Assembly (NCBI RefSeq): GCF_008253865.1
Contig: NZ_CP042333.1
Coordinates: forward strand, 1 to 64,000
From: Bosea sp. F3-2
GTDB taxonomy: Bacteria; Pseudomonadota; Alphaproteobacteria; Rhizobiales; Beijerinckiaceae
Direction: 5' to 3'
DNA: 64,000 bases
Notes under the pieces: generated by a model
The model's database searches: none
What the model saw: only the letters and a program-made list of their open reading frames with translations
What the model was told of the DNA's origin: nothing
Shown here: positions 25,431-33,666 of the stretch, piece after piece
Numbering within the stretch: position 1 is the stretch's first letter
How the letters are laid out: every line of letters starts with the position of its first letter
Translations under genes and position numbers: made by a program

Positions 25431-25582
25431 CGGTATTACCTCCTGGTTGAGGCGATGATGCCGGTCGACCGGTCGCTAAAACAGCTGAGAAAAACCTTCA
25501 GGAGCTAGATCAACAACCGGAAGTTGGGGACGCGCAAGCGGTCCCCATTTTAGCCACGCCGATTCTATGTTTCACATCAAGC

Positions 25583-26464
25583 ATGTGGACTGGGGTCACC
25601 GCACGTTTCAGGACATTCACTGGCGATCTCTTGGTTGATCAGGCCGAGATCGACGATGCGTTGGGCAAGGCAGAGCGGATCGGCCGCAAACTTCAGAAAG
25701 CGTACTGGGGAACGGACGAGGGCGAGCAAAAGCTGCTCATCGTCGGGTCGTGGGGCAAGAATACCCAGGTCCGCCCATCCCACGACATCGACATCATGGC
25801 GATACTCCCGGCCGAGGAGTTTCATCGCTTCGACGCCTATAGCACCGGCAAGCAGTCCGCCCTGCTACAAGACGTGAAAAACGTGCTGGCGGAGAGCTAT
25901 CCGCAGACCGACATGAGAGGTGATGGCCAGGTCGTCGTCATCGACTTCAACTCGATCACCGTCGAGGTCGTGCCGGTGTTCAAGCGAACGGATGATACGT
26001 TCTTGATGCCTGACACCAGGAGCGGCGGTTCCTGGAAGGTTGTCGATCCGCTCGCTCAGATCACACGAGTGGAGACGATCGACGCCCTTGCCAGTCGCAA
26101 TTCGCGACCACTCACGAGGATGATGAAGCTTTGGATGCGGGAGCGGAACGTACCGATCAAGTCGTTCCTGCTCGAATTAATCGTTGCTGAATTCATGCGA
26201 ACCTATGTCTACAAAGACAAGACTCTCTACTGGTATGATTGGTTTGTCCGAGACTTCCTCCAGTTTTTGCTCACGCTCAGGAACGGTTACGTAATCCTAC
26301 CTGGAACGGGCGAGTACATCCCACTCGGTGACGCATGGGTTAGTCGAGCGCAGACGGCCTTGGCTGCCGCTTTGACTGCATGTGACCATGAAAGGGACGA
26401 CATGATCGTCAGCGCCGGGATCGAATGGCGGAAGATCTTCGGGGACAGGATACCATTGGCATGA
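25583..26464 (+). CDS. CD-NTase (SMODS-type nucleotidyltransferase)
   Basis: A 293-residue protein. The nucleotidyltransferase signature is GSWGKNTQVRPSHDIDIM: G55-S56, then the metal-binding Asp68 and Asp70. The third carboxylate appears to be Glu128 in ITVEVVPVF (usually Asp). A C-terminal helical domain completes the fold. Such enzymes make cyclic di- or oligonucleotide alarm signals on phage infection in CBASS-type systems. The stop overlaps the start of the SLATT gene (ATGA), which identifies the effector. The product nucleotide cannot be read from the sequence. Confidence 0.88.
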   Translation: MWTGVTARFRTFTGDLLVDQAEIDDALGKAERIGRKLQKAYWGTDEGEQKLLIVGSWGKNTQVRPSHDIDIMAILPAEEFHRFDAYSTGKQSALLQDVKNVLAESYPQTDMRGDGQVVVIDFNSITVEVVPVFKRTDDTFLMPDTRSGGSWKVVDPLAQITRVETIDALASRNSRPLTRMMKLWMRERNVPIKSFLLELIVAEFMRTYVYKDKTLYWYDWFVRDFLQFLLTLRNGYVILPGTGEYIPLGDAWVSRAQTALAAALTACDHERDDMIVSAGIEWRKIFGDRIPLA

Positions 26465-27018
26465 GCAACGACGATCGTCGGCGGGCTGAGATTTCGATCG
26501 AGGCTCTGCGCCAGATGGAATCCTGTCTCTATACATCGACCATGATCTACATGTGGCTGCGCCGCGTGAGATGGCAGCACAAGATCGTGACGATCGCGCC
26601 TATCGTGCTGACCGCTATGGCTGGCTTCAGCTTTCTGGCAGATAGGATTGGCGCCGAAGCGGTCGCCGTCATTGCGTTCTTGGCGACCCTGATCCCGTCG
26701 ATCGCTGAAGCGCTCGACATCCAGACGCATGTCAACGACCTGAAGTCGACCGCCGCCAGCTACAAATCGCTCCAAGATCGTTTCCGCCAGCTTGCGCGTA
26801 TCGGCGCACTGGGAGATGTCGATGATGCCCAAGCGAGATTGGGCGAGCTCATGGATCGGCTAGATGCCGTGAGAGAGGCCTCGATGACGCCGCCAGAGCG
26901 CTATTTCGAAGCCGCGCAGAAAAAGATCAAAGCTGGGCATTACGACTTCACTGCCGACATCGCCCTCCGCGAGGCGGCTTCCAAAGGCTTAGTCGCGCCC
27001 CTCGACACGCCGGAGTGA
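26461..27018 (+). CDS. SLATT-type two-TM effector of the CD-NTase
   Basis: A 185-residue protein. Residues 1-40 are amphipathic, followed by two membrane helices at about 43-61 (IVTIAPIVLTAMAGFSFLA) and 66-84 (AVAVIAFLATLIPSIAEAL). A cytoplasmic helical tail follows, with DLKSTAASYKSLQDRFRQLA. This is the SLATT (SMODS/SLOG-associated two-TM) pattern, predicted to form pores that depolarise the membrane when the nucleotide signal binds. Translational coupling to the CD-NTase supports this. No accessory CBASS genes (Cap2/Cap3-like E1/E2/JAB, HORMA or TRIP13) adjoin. Confidence 0.85.
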   Translation: MSNDDRRRAEISIEALRQMESCLYTSTMIYMWLRRVRWQHKIVTIAPIVLTAMAGFSFLADRIGAEAVAVIAFLATLIPSIAEALDIQTHVNDLKSTAASYKSLQDRFRQLARIGALGDVDDAQARLGELMDRLDAVREASMTPPERYFEAAQKKIKAGHYDFTADIALREAASKGLVAPLDTPE

Positions 27019-27049
27019 GCAATAAGCTCAAGCCCCAACGACAATCGTG

Positions 27050-27067
27050 GCGAAGCATTAGCTTCGC
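27050..27067. terminator. Hairpin between convergent SLATT and arsJ genes
   Basis: GCGAAGC-ATTA-GCTTCGC forms a perfect 7-bp stem. The loop contains the arsJ stop codon (27058-27060). There is no T-run on either side, so termination is weak or bidirectional. Confidence 0.45.
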
Positions 27068-28302
27068 GCTGGGACCAGTGCGGCCCGCCCCGGTAAGGCG
27101 AGCGTGGCCAGGAAGCACGCAGCCAGCATCAGGCAGGAGCCGATCAGGCAGGCGTAGATGCCGCCCCATTGATAGAGCAGGCCTGACAGCAGGGTGCCGG
27201 TAAAGCGTCCCAGCGCATTTGCGGCATAGTAGAAGCCGACATCCTCAGCGGCCTTCTCGGAGCCGGCATAGGCCAGGATCAGATAGGAGTGGACCGAGGA
27301 ATTGACGGCGAAGGCGAAGCCGAACAGGCCCAGCCCCACGACCAAGATGATATCCGGCCTCAATCCCGAGTTGCTCGCCAGAACGGCGGCGATGGCCGCG
27401 GGAATGATGACGAGGATCAGCGACCAGAGCCTCGCCGCTCTCACCTCCTGCGTCAGCCCGTCGGGGCTGCGCCTGACTACGGCGGGTGCCGCCGCCTGTA
27501 CGAGTCCGTAGCCAATCGTCCAGAGCGCGACGAAGCTCCCGACCATCGTGAAGGTCCAGCCTGCGGCATAGAGGAAGACGGGCACGCCGACGACGAACCA
27601 GACGTCCCGGGCTCCGAACAAGGCGACGCGCGCGATCGCGAGCAGGTTGACGCCGCGGTTCTTGCCGAAGAGCTCTCGTGCGCTCTTGCTCGCCTTGGCC
27701 TTCCCGAGCATGGGCGGAAGCGATGCCACAACCCCAGACAGCACCAGGCTGAGCGCCGCTGCCATCGCCCACAGTGCGCCTCGGAAGCCGAGGAATTCCA
27801 GCAGCAGGCCGCCGAGGAAGAAGCCGAAGCCCTTCATCGCGTTCTTCGAGCCGGTAAACCAGGCGACCCAGCGGAAGAGACGGCCGTCCGAGTCCTCCGC
27901 CTTGGCCGCGGTTTCGGCGATCTTGATGGCCGATTTCGAGGCCGTCTTCGTCAAATCCTTGGCGACGCCGCAGATGCCCTGGGCGAGGACCACCCAGATC
28001 ACGGAGGCAATGGCGGACCAATCGGGCGAAAGGGCCGAGAGGACCAGAAAGCCGGTGATCTGCGTCGCCAGACCGACCGTGAGCATCCTGGTGATGCCGT
28101 AGCGTGCTGCGAGCCAGCCGCCGATGAAGTTCGCCAGGATGCCGGCGGCCTCATAGAGGAGGAAGAGGAAGGCGAGCGTGAACGGCGAGTATCCGAGCCG
28201 GAAGAAGTGCAGCAGCACGAGCATGCGCAGAGCGCCGTCCGTGAGCGTGAAGCCCCAGTATGCGGCCGTCACGATGGCGTAGTTGCGCGTGCCCTCATTC
28301 AT
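27058..28302 (-). CDS. arsJ: ArsJ, 1-arseno-3-phosphoglycerate MFS exporter
   Basis: A 414-residue, roughly 12-helix MFS protein from ATG 28302, starting 4 bp after the gapdh stop. The first helices include AAYWGFTLTDGALRMLVLLH, and the loop AKDLTKTASKSAIK is typical of ArsJ. Partnered with the adjacent GAPDH it exports the unstable arseno-phosphoglycerate made from arsenate, giving arsenate resistance without reduction. The longer open frame upstream overlaps gapdh and is a shadow. Confidence 0.9.
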   Translation of the reverse strand: MNEGTRNYAIVTAAYWGFTLTDGALRMLVLLHFFRLGYSPFTLAFLFLLYEAAGILANFIGGWLAARYGITRMLTVGLATQITGFLVLSALSPDWSAIASVIWVVLAQGICGVAKDLTKTASKSAIKIAETAAKAEDSDGRLFRWVAWFTGSKNAMKGFGFFLGGLLLEFLGFRGALWAMAAALSLVLSGVVASLPPMLGKAKASKSARELFGKNRGVNLLAIARVALFGARDVWFVVGVPVFLYAAGWTFTMVGSFVALWTIGYGLVQAAAPAVVRRSPDGLTQEVRAARLWSLILVIIPAAIAAVLASNSGLRPDIILVVGLGLFGFAFAVNSSVHSYLILAYAGSEKAAEDVGFYYAANALGRFTGTLLSGLLYQWGGIYACLIGSCLMLAACFLATLALPGRAALVPARS

Positions 28303-28306
28303 CGCG

Positions 28307-29350
28307 TCAGATCCCGGCCGCTTCGAGGTGGCAGGCGAGATCGACCATGCGACAGGCATAGCCCATCTCGTTGTCGTACCAGGCATAGACCTTAAGCATC
28401 GTGCCGTTCGTGACGAGCGTCGATAGGCCGTCGACGATGCTGGAGCGCGTATCACGTTGATAATCGATCGAGACGAGGGGGCGCCCTTCAAAACCGAGGA
28501 TTCCAGCGAGCGGCCCTGCTGCCGCGCTTTTGAAAAGATCATTAACCTCCGCGGCGGTCGTCGATCGTTCGAGTTCGAAGACACAGTCCGTTAGAGAGGC
28601 GTTGAGCACGGGGGCGCGGACTGCGTGGCCATCGAGCTTCCCCTTGAGCTCCGGATAGATCAGCGCGATCGCTGTTGCACTGCCCGTCGTCGTCGGCTGG
28701 AGCGAGAGCATCGCCGAACGAGCCCGGCGCAGGTCCTTATGCGGGGTGTCGACCACGACGTTGGTGTTCGTGGGATCGTGGATCGTCGTTATCTGGCCGT
28801 GCCGGATACCGAGGTTCTCGTGAACGACCTTCACTACAGGCGCCAGGCAGTTCGTGGTGCAGGAGGCGGCCGTCACGATCGAATGCAGGGCGGGGTCGTA
28901 GAGATGCTCGTTGATGCCGACGACAACGTTGAGAACGGATGGATCCTTGACTGGTGCGGCGACGATCACTCGCTTGGCACCGCGCTTCAGATGTCCTTCC
29001 AACACCGCCGGGGTCAGGAACTTGCCGGTGCATTCGAGAACAACATCGACACCAATATCGCCCCAGGGCAGCTCGGCAGGGGATCCCTCGGATGAAAAGC
29101 TGAGCTTGTGCTCGCCGATATAGATCGCCCCGTCAGCATCATGGCCGATCTCGGTTCGCCAGCGGCCCTGCATGCTGTCGAACTCCAGCAGGTGAGCTGT
29201 GGCCGCGGCACCTCCCTTGATCTCGTTCAGATGAACGACCTCGAGGCGGTTTTCACGCCGGGGATCATCACTCGGTCGCTCCGCTGCACCCAGCGCCGCT
29301 CGCAGAGCTAAGCGTCCTATCCGCCCCATGCCGTTGATCCCGACCTTCAT
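28307..29350 (-). CDS. gapdh: Arsenate-specific glyceraldehyde-3-phosphate dehydrogenase (ars operon type)
   Basis: A 347-residue GAPDH from ATG 29350. The NAD-binding start is KVGINGMGRIGRLALRAAL, the catalytic Cys is in AASCTTNCLAP, and the substrate loop is RAPVLNASLTD. Its pairing with arsJ marks it as the ars-type enzyme that forms 1-arseno-3-phosphoglycerate from arsenate and G3P, not as the housekeeping glycolytic enzyme. A longer frame to 29425 has no better start. It is divergent from arsC at 29454 and shares its promoter region. Confidence 0.92.
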   Translation of the reverse strand: MKVGINGMGRIGRLALRAALGAAERPSDDPRRENRLEVVHLNEIKGGAAATAHLLEFDSMQGRWRTEIGHDADGAIYIGEHKLSFSSEGSPAELPWGDIGVDVVLECTGKFLTPAVLEGHLKRGAKRVIVAAPVKDPSVLNVVVGINEHLYDPALHSIVTAASCTTNCLAPVVKVVHENLGIRHGQITTIHDPTNTNVVVDTPHKDLRRARSAMLSLQPTTTGSATAIALIYPELKGKLDGHAVRAPVLNASLTDCVFELERSTTAAEVNDLFKSAAAGPLAGILGFEGRPLVSIDYQRDTRSSIVDGLSTLVTNGTMLKVYAWYDNEMGYACRMVDLACHLEAAGI

Positions 29351-29370
29351 CCCATCGCCTCTCAAATCCG

Positions 29371-29450
29371 ATCTGATACATATTATTCGACATGTCGCTT
29401 GACATCGAAATGACGACGGAGTCAATCATGTCGACACCTATCGACATAAT
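29371..29450. promoter_or_regulatory. Divergent ars promoter/operator region with TCGACAT motifs
   Basis: Between gapdh (leftward) and arsC (rightward) the motif TCGACAT, or its complement, recurs: ATTCGACATGTC near 29385-29396, GACATCGAAAT at 29401-29411, ATGTCGACA near 29428-29436 and ATCGACAT near 29440-29447. Such AT-rich imperfect dyads are typical ArsR binding sites. The ArsR half of the fusion protein at 29978 is a candidate ligand. Confidence 0.5.
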
Positions 29451-29453
29451 GAG

Positions 29454-29981
29454 ATGATGACCATGGCTCGCGCTCCGTTCAACGTGCTCTTTGTCTGCAC
29501 CGGCAATTCCGCCCGCTCGATCATGGCGGAGGCGATCATCAGTCGCGTCGCGCCGGGCAAGTTCAAAGGATTCAGCGCCGGAAGTGATCCCCGGGAGGAG
29601 ATCAACCCGTTCGCGTCGCGCCTGCTGAAGTCGTTGAACTACGACATCACTCAGTTTCGTCCGAAAAACTGGGAGGAGTTCGCGAAGCCGGATGCGCCGC
29701 CGCTCGATTTCGTTTTCACGCTCTGCGATGACGCCGCGAACGAGCCTTGCCCCCACTGGCCGGGGCAGCCGATGAGCGCACATTGGGGCCTGCCTGACCC
29801 GGCGGCCTTCGTGGGCGAGGATGTCCAGAAGGCGCTTGCCTTCGCCGACGCCTATCGCATGTTGAACAATCGGATATCGATCTTCACCAATTTGCCGCTA
29901 GCCTCACTGGAGGGTGTCGCTCTACAGCATCGGCTGAATGCGATCGGCACCGATCTGGGAAGGAAGGACGACGCAGCTTGA
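29454..29981 (+). CDS. arsC: Thioredoxin-coupled arsenate reductase (LMW phosphatase fold)
   Basis: A 175-residue protein. The P-loop Cys is in LFVCTGNSARSIMAEA, and the downstream cysteines in TLCDDAANEPCPHW match the C-x6-C resolving pair of thioredoxin-type ArsC. It reduces arsenate to arsenite for export. Three clustered ATGs (29454, 29457, 29463) could start it. The stop overlaps the TTG start of the ArsR-ArsC fusion by 4 bp, so both are one transcript. Confidence 0.9.
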   Translation: MMTMARAPFNVLFVCTGNSARSIMAEAIISRVAPGKFKGFSAGSDPREEINPFASRLLKSLNYDITQFRPKNWEEFAKPDAPPLDFVFTLCDDAANEPCPHWPGQPMSAHWGLPDPAAFVGEDVQKALAFADAYRMLNNRISIFTNLPLASLEGVALQHRLNAIGTDLGRKDDAA

Positions 29982-30856
29982 CCATCCGCCTCGAAGCCGC
30001 CAGCGCGGTCGACTTGTTGGGAGCGCTTGCCCAGTCGACCCGGCTGGAAATCTTCCGCCTGTTGATGCGCTACCGGCCGCATGGCCTGGCGGCGGGCGAC
30101 ATCGGTCGGCTGCTGGCTGTCCCGCACAATACCCTTTCGACCCATCTCGGGGCGTTGGAGCAGGTTGGGCTGCTGGCCTCGCGCCGAGAAGGCCGACATA
30201 TCATCTTCGCCGCGGTTCCGGATCGCGCGGACGCCTTGCTCGGTTTCTTGTCCGAGGCCTGCTGCTCGCAGAGCCCGTCGGCCTGCGAGGTGCCCGCAAC
30301 TCCCTACCTTTCGCGTAGGGAAGCGCAGGCAACCGACACCCCATTGCGGGTGCTCATCGTCTGCACCGGGAACTCCGCCAGGTCGATTATGGCAGAGGCG
30401 GTCATGAACCGGGAAGGGCTTGGCCGCATCCAAGCCTACTCGGCAGGCAGCCGCCCGCATGAGGCGCCGCACCCGCTCGCTCTCCAGCTTCTTAGAGAAC
30501 TCGGTTACGAGACGGCCGACTTCCGCTCAAAATCCTGGGACGAATTCCTGGCGGCGGACGCACGTGAAATCGACCTCGTCATCACTGTCTGCGACTCAGC
30601 GGGCGACGAAGCCTGTCCAGCCTTCCCGGGCGCGCCGATGCGAGTGCATTGGGGATTGGACGATCCCGCAGAGGTCGGCGGCCCAATCGAGGCGCGCCGT
30701 GCCGCTTTCCGTCAAAGCTATCGAGACCTGACCGCTCGGGTCACGGCTCTCGTCAATCTGCCGTTCGAGAGCATGACCCTGCCCGAACTGGCGCCGGCGC
30801 TTGAAGCCATTGGCCGGATGGATGGGGCGACCCCCAGGTCCCTGGAGGCCGCCTAG
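29978..30856 (+). CDS. ArsR-ArsC fusion: repressor joined to thioredoxin-type arsenate reductase
   Basis: A 292-residue protein from TTG 29978 (GGAAGGA upstream). Residues 1-100 are an ArsR winged helix (LGALAQSTRLEIFRLLMRY, then VPHNTLSTHLGALEQVGLL) with a likely As(III) site EACCSQSPSAC. Residues 125-290 form a complete LMW-phosphatase arsenate reductase with VCTGNSARSIMAEAV and VCDSAGDEACPAFPG. Repressor and enzyme are in one chain, so arsenite made by the enzyme domain could derepress its own operon. Follows a stand-alone arsC of the same fold. Confidence 0.9.
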   Translation: MTIRLEAASAVDLLGALAQSTRLEIFRLLMRYRPHGLAAGDIGRLLAVPHNTLSTHLGALEQVGLLASRREGRHIIFAAVPDRADALLGFLSEACCSQSPSACEVPATPYLSRREAQATDTPLRVLIVCTGNSARSIMAEAVMNREGLGRIQAYSAGSRPHEAPHPLALQLLRELGYETADFRSKSWDEFLAADAREIDLVITVCDSAGDEACPAFPGAPMRVHWGLDDPAEVGGPIEARRAAFRQSYRDLTARVTALVNLPFESMTLPELAPALEAIGRMDGATPRSLEAA

Positions 30857-30860
30857 CCGT

Positions 30861-31931
30861 TCAGGCCGATGCCGACGCGTCGCGCTTGGTTGCGCCGCGG
30901 GCGACCGCCGGGTGGCGCTCGTACCAGCCTTTGCTCCGGTTCACGATCGCGACCACGGAAAGCATCACCGGGACCTCGATGAGAACCCCGACGACGGTCG
31001 CGAGCGCGGCTCCGGAGTTGAAGCCGAACAGGCTGATCGCCGCGGCGACGGCGAGTTCGAAGAAGTTGCTTGCGCCGATCAGGGCCGAAGGACCGGCGAC
31101 GCAATGTGCTTCGCCGGTCATGCGGTTGAGCAGGTAGGCCAGGCCCGAGTTGAAGTACACTTGGATCAGGATCGGGACCGCGAGCATCGCGATGATAAGC
31201 GGCTGCGCCAGGATTTGCTCGCCCTGGAAGCCGAAGAGCAGCACCAGCGTTGCCAGCAATGCCACCAGCGAGATTGGAGAGAGAACGCCGAGCACGCGGT
31301 CAAGCGCGGCCGGGCCGCCACTCGCCAGTAGTTGACGCCTCAGGAGCTGGGCCACGATCACCGGGATGACGATATAGAGAGCGACCGACAGCAGTAGCGT
31401 GTCCCAAGGCACGGTGATGGCCGAGAGGCCCAGCAGCAGGGCCACGATCGGCGCGAAGGCGACCACCATGATCGCATCGTTCAGGGCGACCTGGCTGAGC
31501 GTGAACAGAGGCTCGCCCTTCGTCAGGTTCGACCAGACGAAGACCATCGCCGTGCAGGGCGCCGCCGCGAGGATGATCAGGCCGGCGATGTAGCTGTTGA
31601 TCTGATCCGCCGGCAGGTAAGGCCGGAAGAGATAGGAGATGAAGAACCAGCCGAGTGCGGCCATCGAGAAAGGCTTCACCGCCCAGTTGACGAAGAGGGT
31701 GACGCCGATGCCGCGCCAATGGCGCCCGACCTCGCCGAGCGCTGCGAAATCGATCTTCAAGAGCATCGGCACGATCATCAGCCAGATCAGCACCGCCACC
31801 GGCAGGTTGACCTTGGCGATCTCAGCCGCGCCTATCGCCTGGAAGACACCGGGCGCAATGTGACCGAGCGCGATACCCGCGACGATGCACAGGGCGACCC
31901 AAAGGGTCAGGTAGCGTTCGAAGGTGGACAT
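30861..31931 (-). CDS. acr3: Acr3 arsenite efflux permease
   Basis: A 356-residue, roughly 10-helix BART-superfamily permease. The key Cys of helix 4 is in AAPCTAMVFVWSNLTKGEP, and the start (FERYLTLWVALCIVAGIALG) is standard. It exports As(III) as the thiol-reactive trivalent form. It begins 5 bp after arsC (31937-32362) in an arsR-arsC-acr3 operon and converges on the ArsR-ArsC fusion gene. Confidence 0.95.
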   Translation of the reverse strand: MSTFERYLTLWVALCIVAGIALGHIAPGVFQAIGAAEIAKVNLPVAVLIWLMIVPMLLKIDFAALGEVGRHWRGIGVTLFVNWAVKPFSMAALGWFFISYLFRPYLPADQINSYIAGLIILAAAPCTAMVFVWSNLTKGEPLFTLSQVALNDAIMVVAFAPIVALLLGLSAITVPWDTLLLSVALYIVIPVIVAQLLRRQLLASGGPAALDRVLGVLSPISLVALLATLVLLFGFQGEQILAQPLIIAMLAVPILIQVYFNSGLAYLLNRMTGEAHCVAGPSALIGASNFFELAVAAAISLFGFNSGAALATVVGVLIEVPVMLSVVAIVNRSKGWYERHPAVARGATKRDASASA

Positions 31932-31936
31932 GGCTT

Positions 31937-32362
31937 TCAGGCTCCCGCGAGGACACGGCCGGATGAATCAATGACAAGCTCGCCGTCTTCCTTGCGGAAC
32001 TCGCCGTGCTGCGGCGGCAATAGGTCGAGCACCCGCTCGGACGGGCGACATAGCCGGACGCCCTTCGGCGTCACGACGAAGGGGCGATTCAGGAGAATGG
32101 GATGGGCTTCGATTGCATCGAGCAGGTCTTCATCGCTGAGCGAGAGATCGTCCAGGCCAAGCTCGGCGTAAGACGTTCCCTTTTCGCGTAGCGCCTCGCG
32201 CAGCGAAAGACCTGCGCGATCGACGAGTTCCCGCACCATTCTGCGTGAGGGCGGCGTTTCTAGATATTCGATGACGTGCGGTTCGACCCCTGCGTTCCGG
32301 ATCATTGCAAGCGTGTTCCGCGAGGTCCCGCAATTGGGATTGTGGTAGATGACGACGTCCAT
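31937..32362 (-). CDS. arsC: Glutaredoxin-dependent arsenate reductase (ArsC1 type)
   Basis: A 141-residue protein from ATG 32362. The catalytic Cys is in HNPNCGTSRNTLAMI near residue 12, with the conserved LLNRPFVVTPKGVRLCRPSE segment that carries the arsenate-binding Arg residues. This is the E. coli R773 ArsC class, mechanistically distinct from the two thioredoxin-type enzymes encoded 2 kb away. Second gene of the arsR-arsC-acr3 operon. Confidence 0.93.
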   Translation of the reverse strand: MDVVIYHNPNCGTSRNTLAMIRNAGVEPHVIEYLETPPSRRMVRELVDRAGLSLREALREKGTSYAELGLDDLSLSDEDLLDAIEAHPILLNRPFVVTPKGVRLCRPSERVLDLLPPQHGEFRKEDGELVIDSSGRVLAGA

Positions 32363-32449
32363 CTGAAGTCTCTCCGGCGCAGAGGTTTCGTGCTTCGGCG
32401 GCAAGTCGGGAACCGCCTATCGGGAGGCGTGGGGCCGGTGGGGGAGGGG

Positions 32450-32821
32450 CTAGGCGCTTTCCTCAATCTCGGTCGCGACCGATGATGAGGCGCAGCAAGC
32501 CGAGAGCGCCGCGACCACCGGAGCGCAGATCTCCGTCCGTCCGCCGCAGCAATCGTTCAGCAGAAAGGTGACGAGGTGCTGCACCGCCTCCAGGTTCGCC
32601 CGATAGATGATGGAGCGGCTCCGGCGTTCGGTTCGGACCAGCTTGGCCCGCGCCAGAACGCCCAGGTGCGACGACATAGTGTTCTGTGGCACCGCAAGGA
32701 GGCGAGCTATTTCTCCCGCGGGCAGACCCGCCGGTTCATGCTTCACCAACAGGCGAAACACGTCGAGGCGGGTCTGCTGCGCAAGAGCTGCGAGCGTCAG
32801 AATGGTTTGCTCTGAATCCAT
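32450..32821 (-). CDS. arsR: ArsR-family arsenic-responsive repressor
   Basis: A 123-residue winged-helix repressor (LAALAQQTRLDVFRLLVKH, VPQNTMSSHLGVLARAKLV). The arsenite site is probably in the C-terminal helix, NDCCGGRTEIC, with further cysteines in SACCASS. Its start codon (32819-32821) lies inside a perfect dyad, so it should repress its own operon. Confidence 0.9.
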   Translation of the reverse strand: MDSEQTILTLAALAQQTRLDVFRLLVKHEPAGLPAGEIARLLAVPQNTMSSHLGVLARAKLVRTERRSRSIIYRANLEAVQHLVTFLLNDCCGGRTEICAPVVAALSACCASSSVATEIEESA

Positions 32822-32845
32822 ATATCCAAATTAGTGGATATATGG
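32818..32845. promoter_or_regulatory. ArsR operator: perfect 10-bp inverted repeat
   Basis: CCATATATCC (32818-32827) and GGATATATGG (32836-32845) are exact complements around AAATTAGT. The left arm includes the arsR start codon, so a bound repressor would block initiation directly. The dyad could also control arsH, whose stop is at 32876, only through readthrough. Confidence 0.75.
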
Positions 32846-32875
32846 ATGAATCACAAGCTGAACGACCCGCGGCTG

Positions 32876-33637
32876 TCAGGCTGACCGCCGACGCTGGTGA
32901 GCGATGGCGATAGCCGACATATCCGTCGTCGGATCAATGACGATCTGCTTCTGCTTCCGTTCGGAGTAGCGGTCGACCAGCATCTCTGCATGCGGCCGCA
33001 GAAGGACGGTGAAGCGGACCAGTTCCTCCATCACGTCGACGATGCGGTCGTAGTAGGACGACGGCTTCATCCGCCCCGCCTCATCGAATTCCTTGTAGGC
33101 CATCGCGACGCTCGACTGATTGGGGATCGTGACCATCCGCATCCAGCGCCCGAGCAGGCGAAGCGTGTTGACCGCATTGAAGGACTGGGAGCCGCCCGAA
33201 ACCTGCATCACCGCGAGCGTGCGCCCCTGGGTTGGGCGCATGCCGCCCATCTCCAGCGGCAGATGATCGATCTGCGCTTTCATCACGCCGGTGATCTGCC
33301 CGTGGCGTTCGGGGCTGCACCAAACCTGACCTTCCGACCAGAGCGCGTGCTCGCGCAATTCCCGGACCGCAGCGTGGTCGTCGCCTTTGACCTGGTCTGG
33401 CAGCGGGAGGTCGGATGGGTCAAAGATGCGCGTCTCGGCTCCGAACAGCGTCAGAAGGCGCGCGGCCTCCTCCACGGCAAGCCGAGAGAACGAGCGTTCG
33501 CGGAGGGAGCCGTAGAGCAATAGGATGCGCGGCGGGTGACCGAACGGGTCGGGCAGCCCTTCAGCCGGCCGCCTCATCACGAACTCGGGCTTGAGGGCTG
33601 GAAGCGAGGAAAGATCGGTCAGCTCACGCAATGGCAT
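32876..33637 (-). CDS. arsH: ArsH, NADPH-dependent FMN organoarsenical oxidase
   Basis: A 253-residue flavodoxin-fold protein. The FMN phosphate loop is LLYGSLRERSFSR, followed by the ArsH signatures WCSPERHGQITGVMKAQIDH and QVSGGSQSFNAVN. ArsH oxidises trivalent methylated or aromatic arsenicals to less toxic pentavalent forms. AAGGAG precedes ATG 33637. Last gene of the leftward operon arsR, flavoprotein, MFS, arsH. Confidence 0.93.
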   Translation of the reverse strand: MPLRELTDLSSLPALKPEFVMRRPAEGLPDPFGHPPRILLLYGSLRERSFSRLAVEEAARLLTLFGAETRIFDPSDLPLPDQVKGDDHAAVRELREHALWSEGQVWCSPERHGQITGVMKAQIDHLPLEMGGMRPTQGRTLAVMQVSGGSQSFNAVNTLRLLGRWMRMVTIPNQSSVAMAYKEFDEAGRMKPSSYYDRIVDVMEELVRFTVLLRPHAEMLVDRYSERKQKQIVIDPTTDMSAIAIAHQRRRSA

Positions 33638-33666
33638 GAGGTTCTCCTTGATATTCGGAGCGGAGT

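Noticed and set aside
27289..28395. 368-residue plus-strand frame
   Set aside because: Opposite arsJ; composition (very rich in D, E, R, G) is that of an antisense frame.
28303..28584. N-terminal extension of the ArsJ frame
   Set aside because: It overlaps gapdh and would add a non-membrane leader; ATG 28302 directly after the gapdh stop is the natural start.
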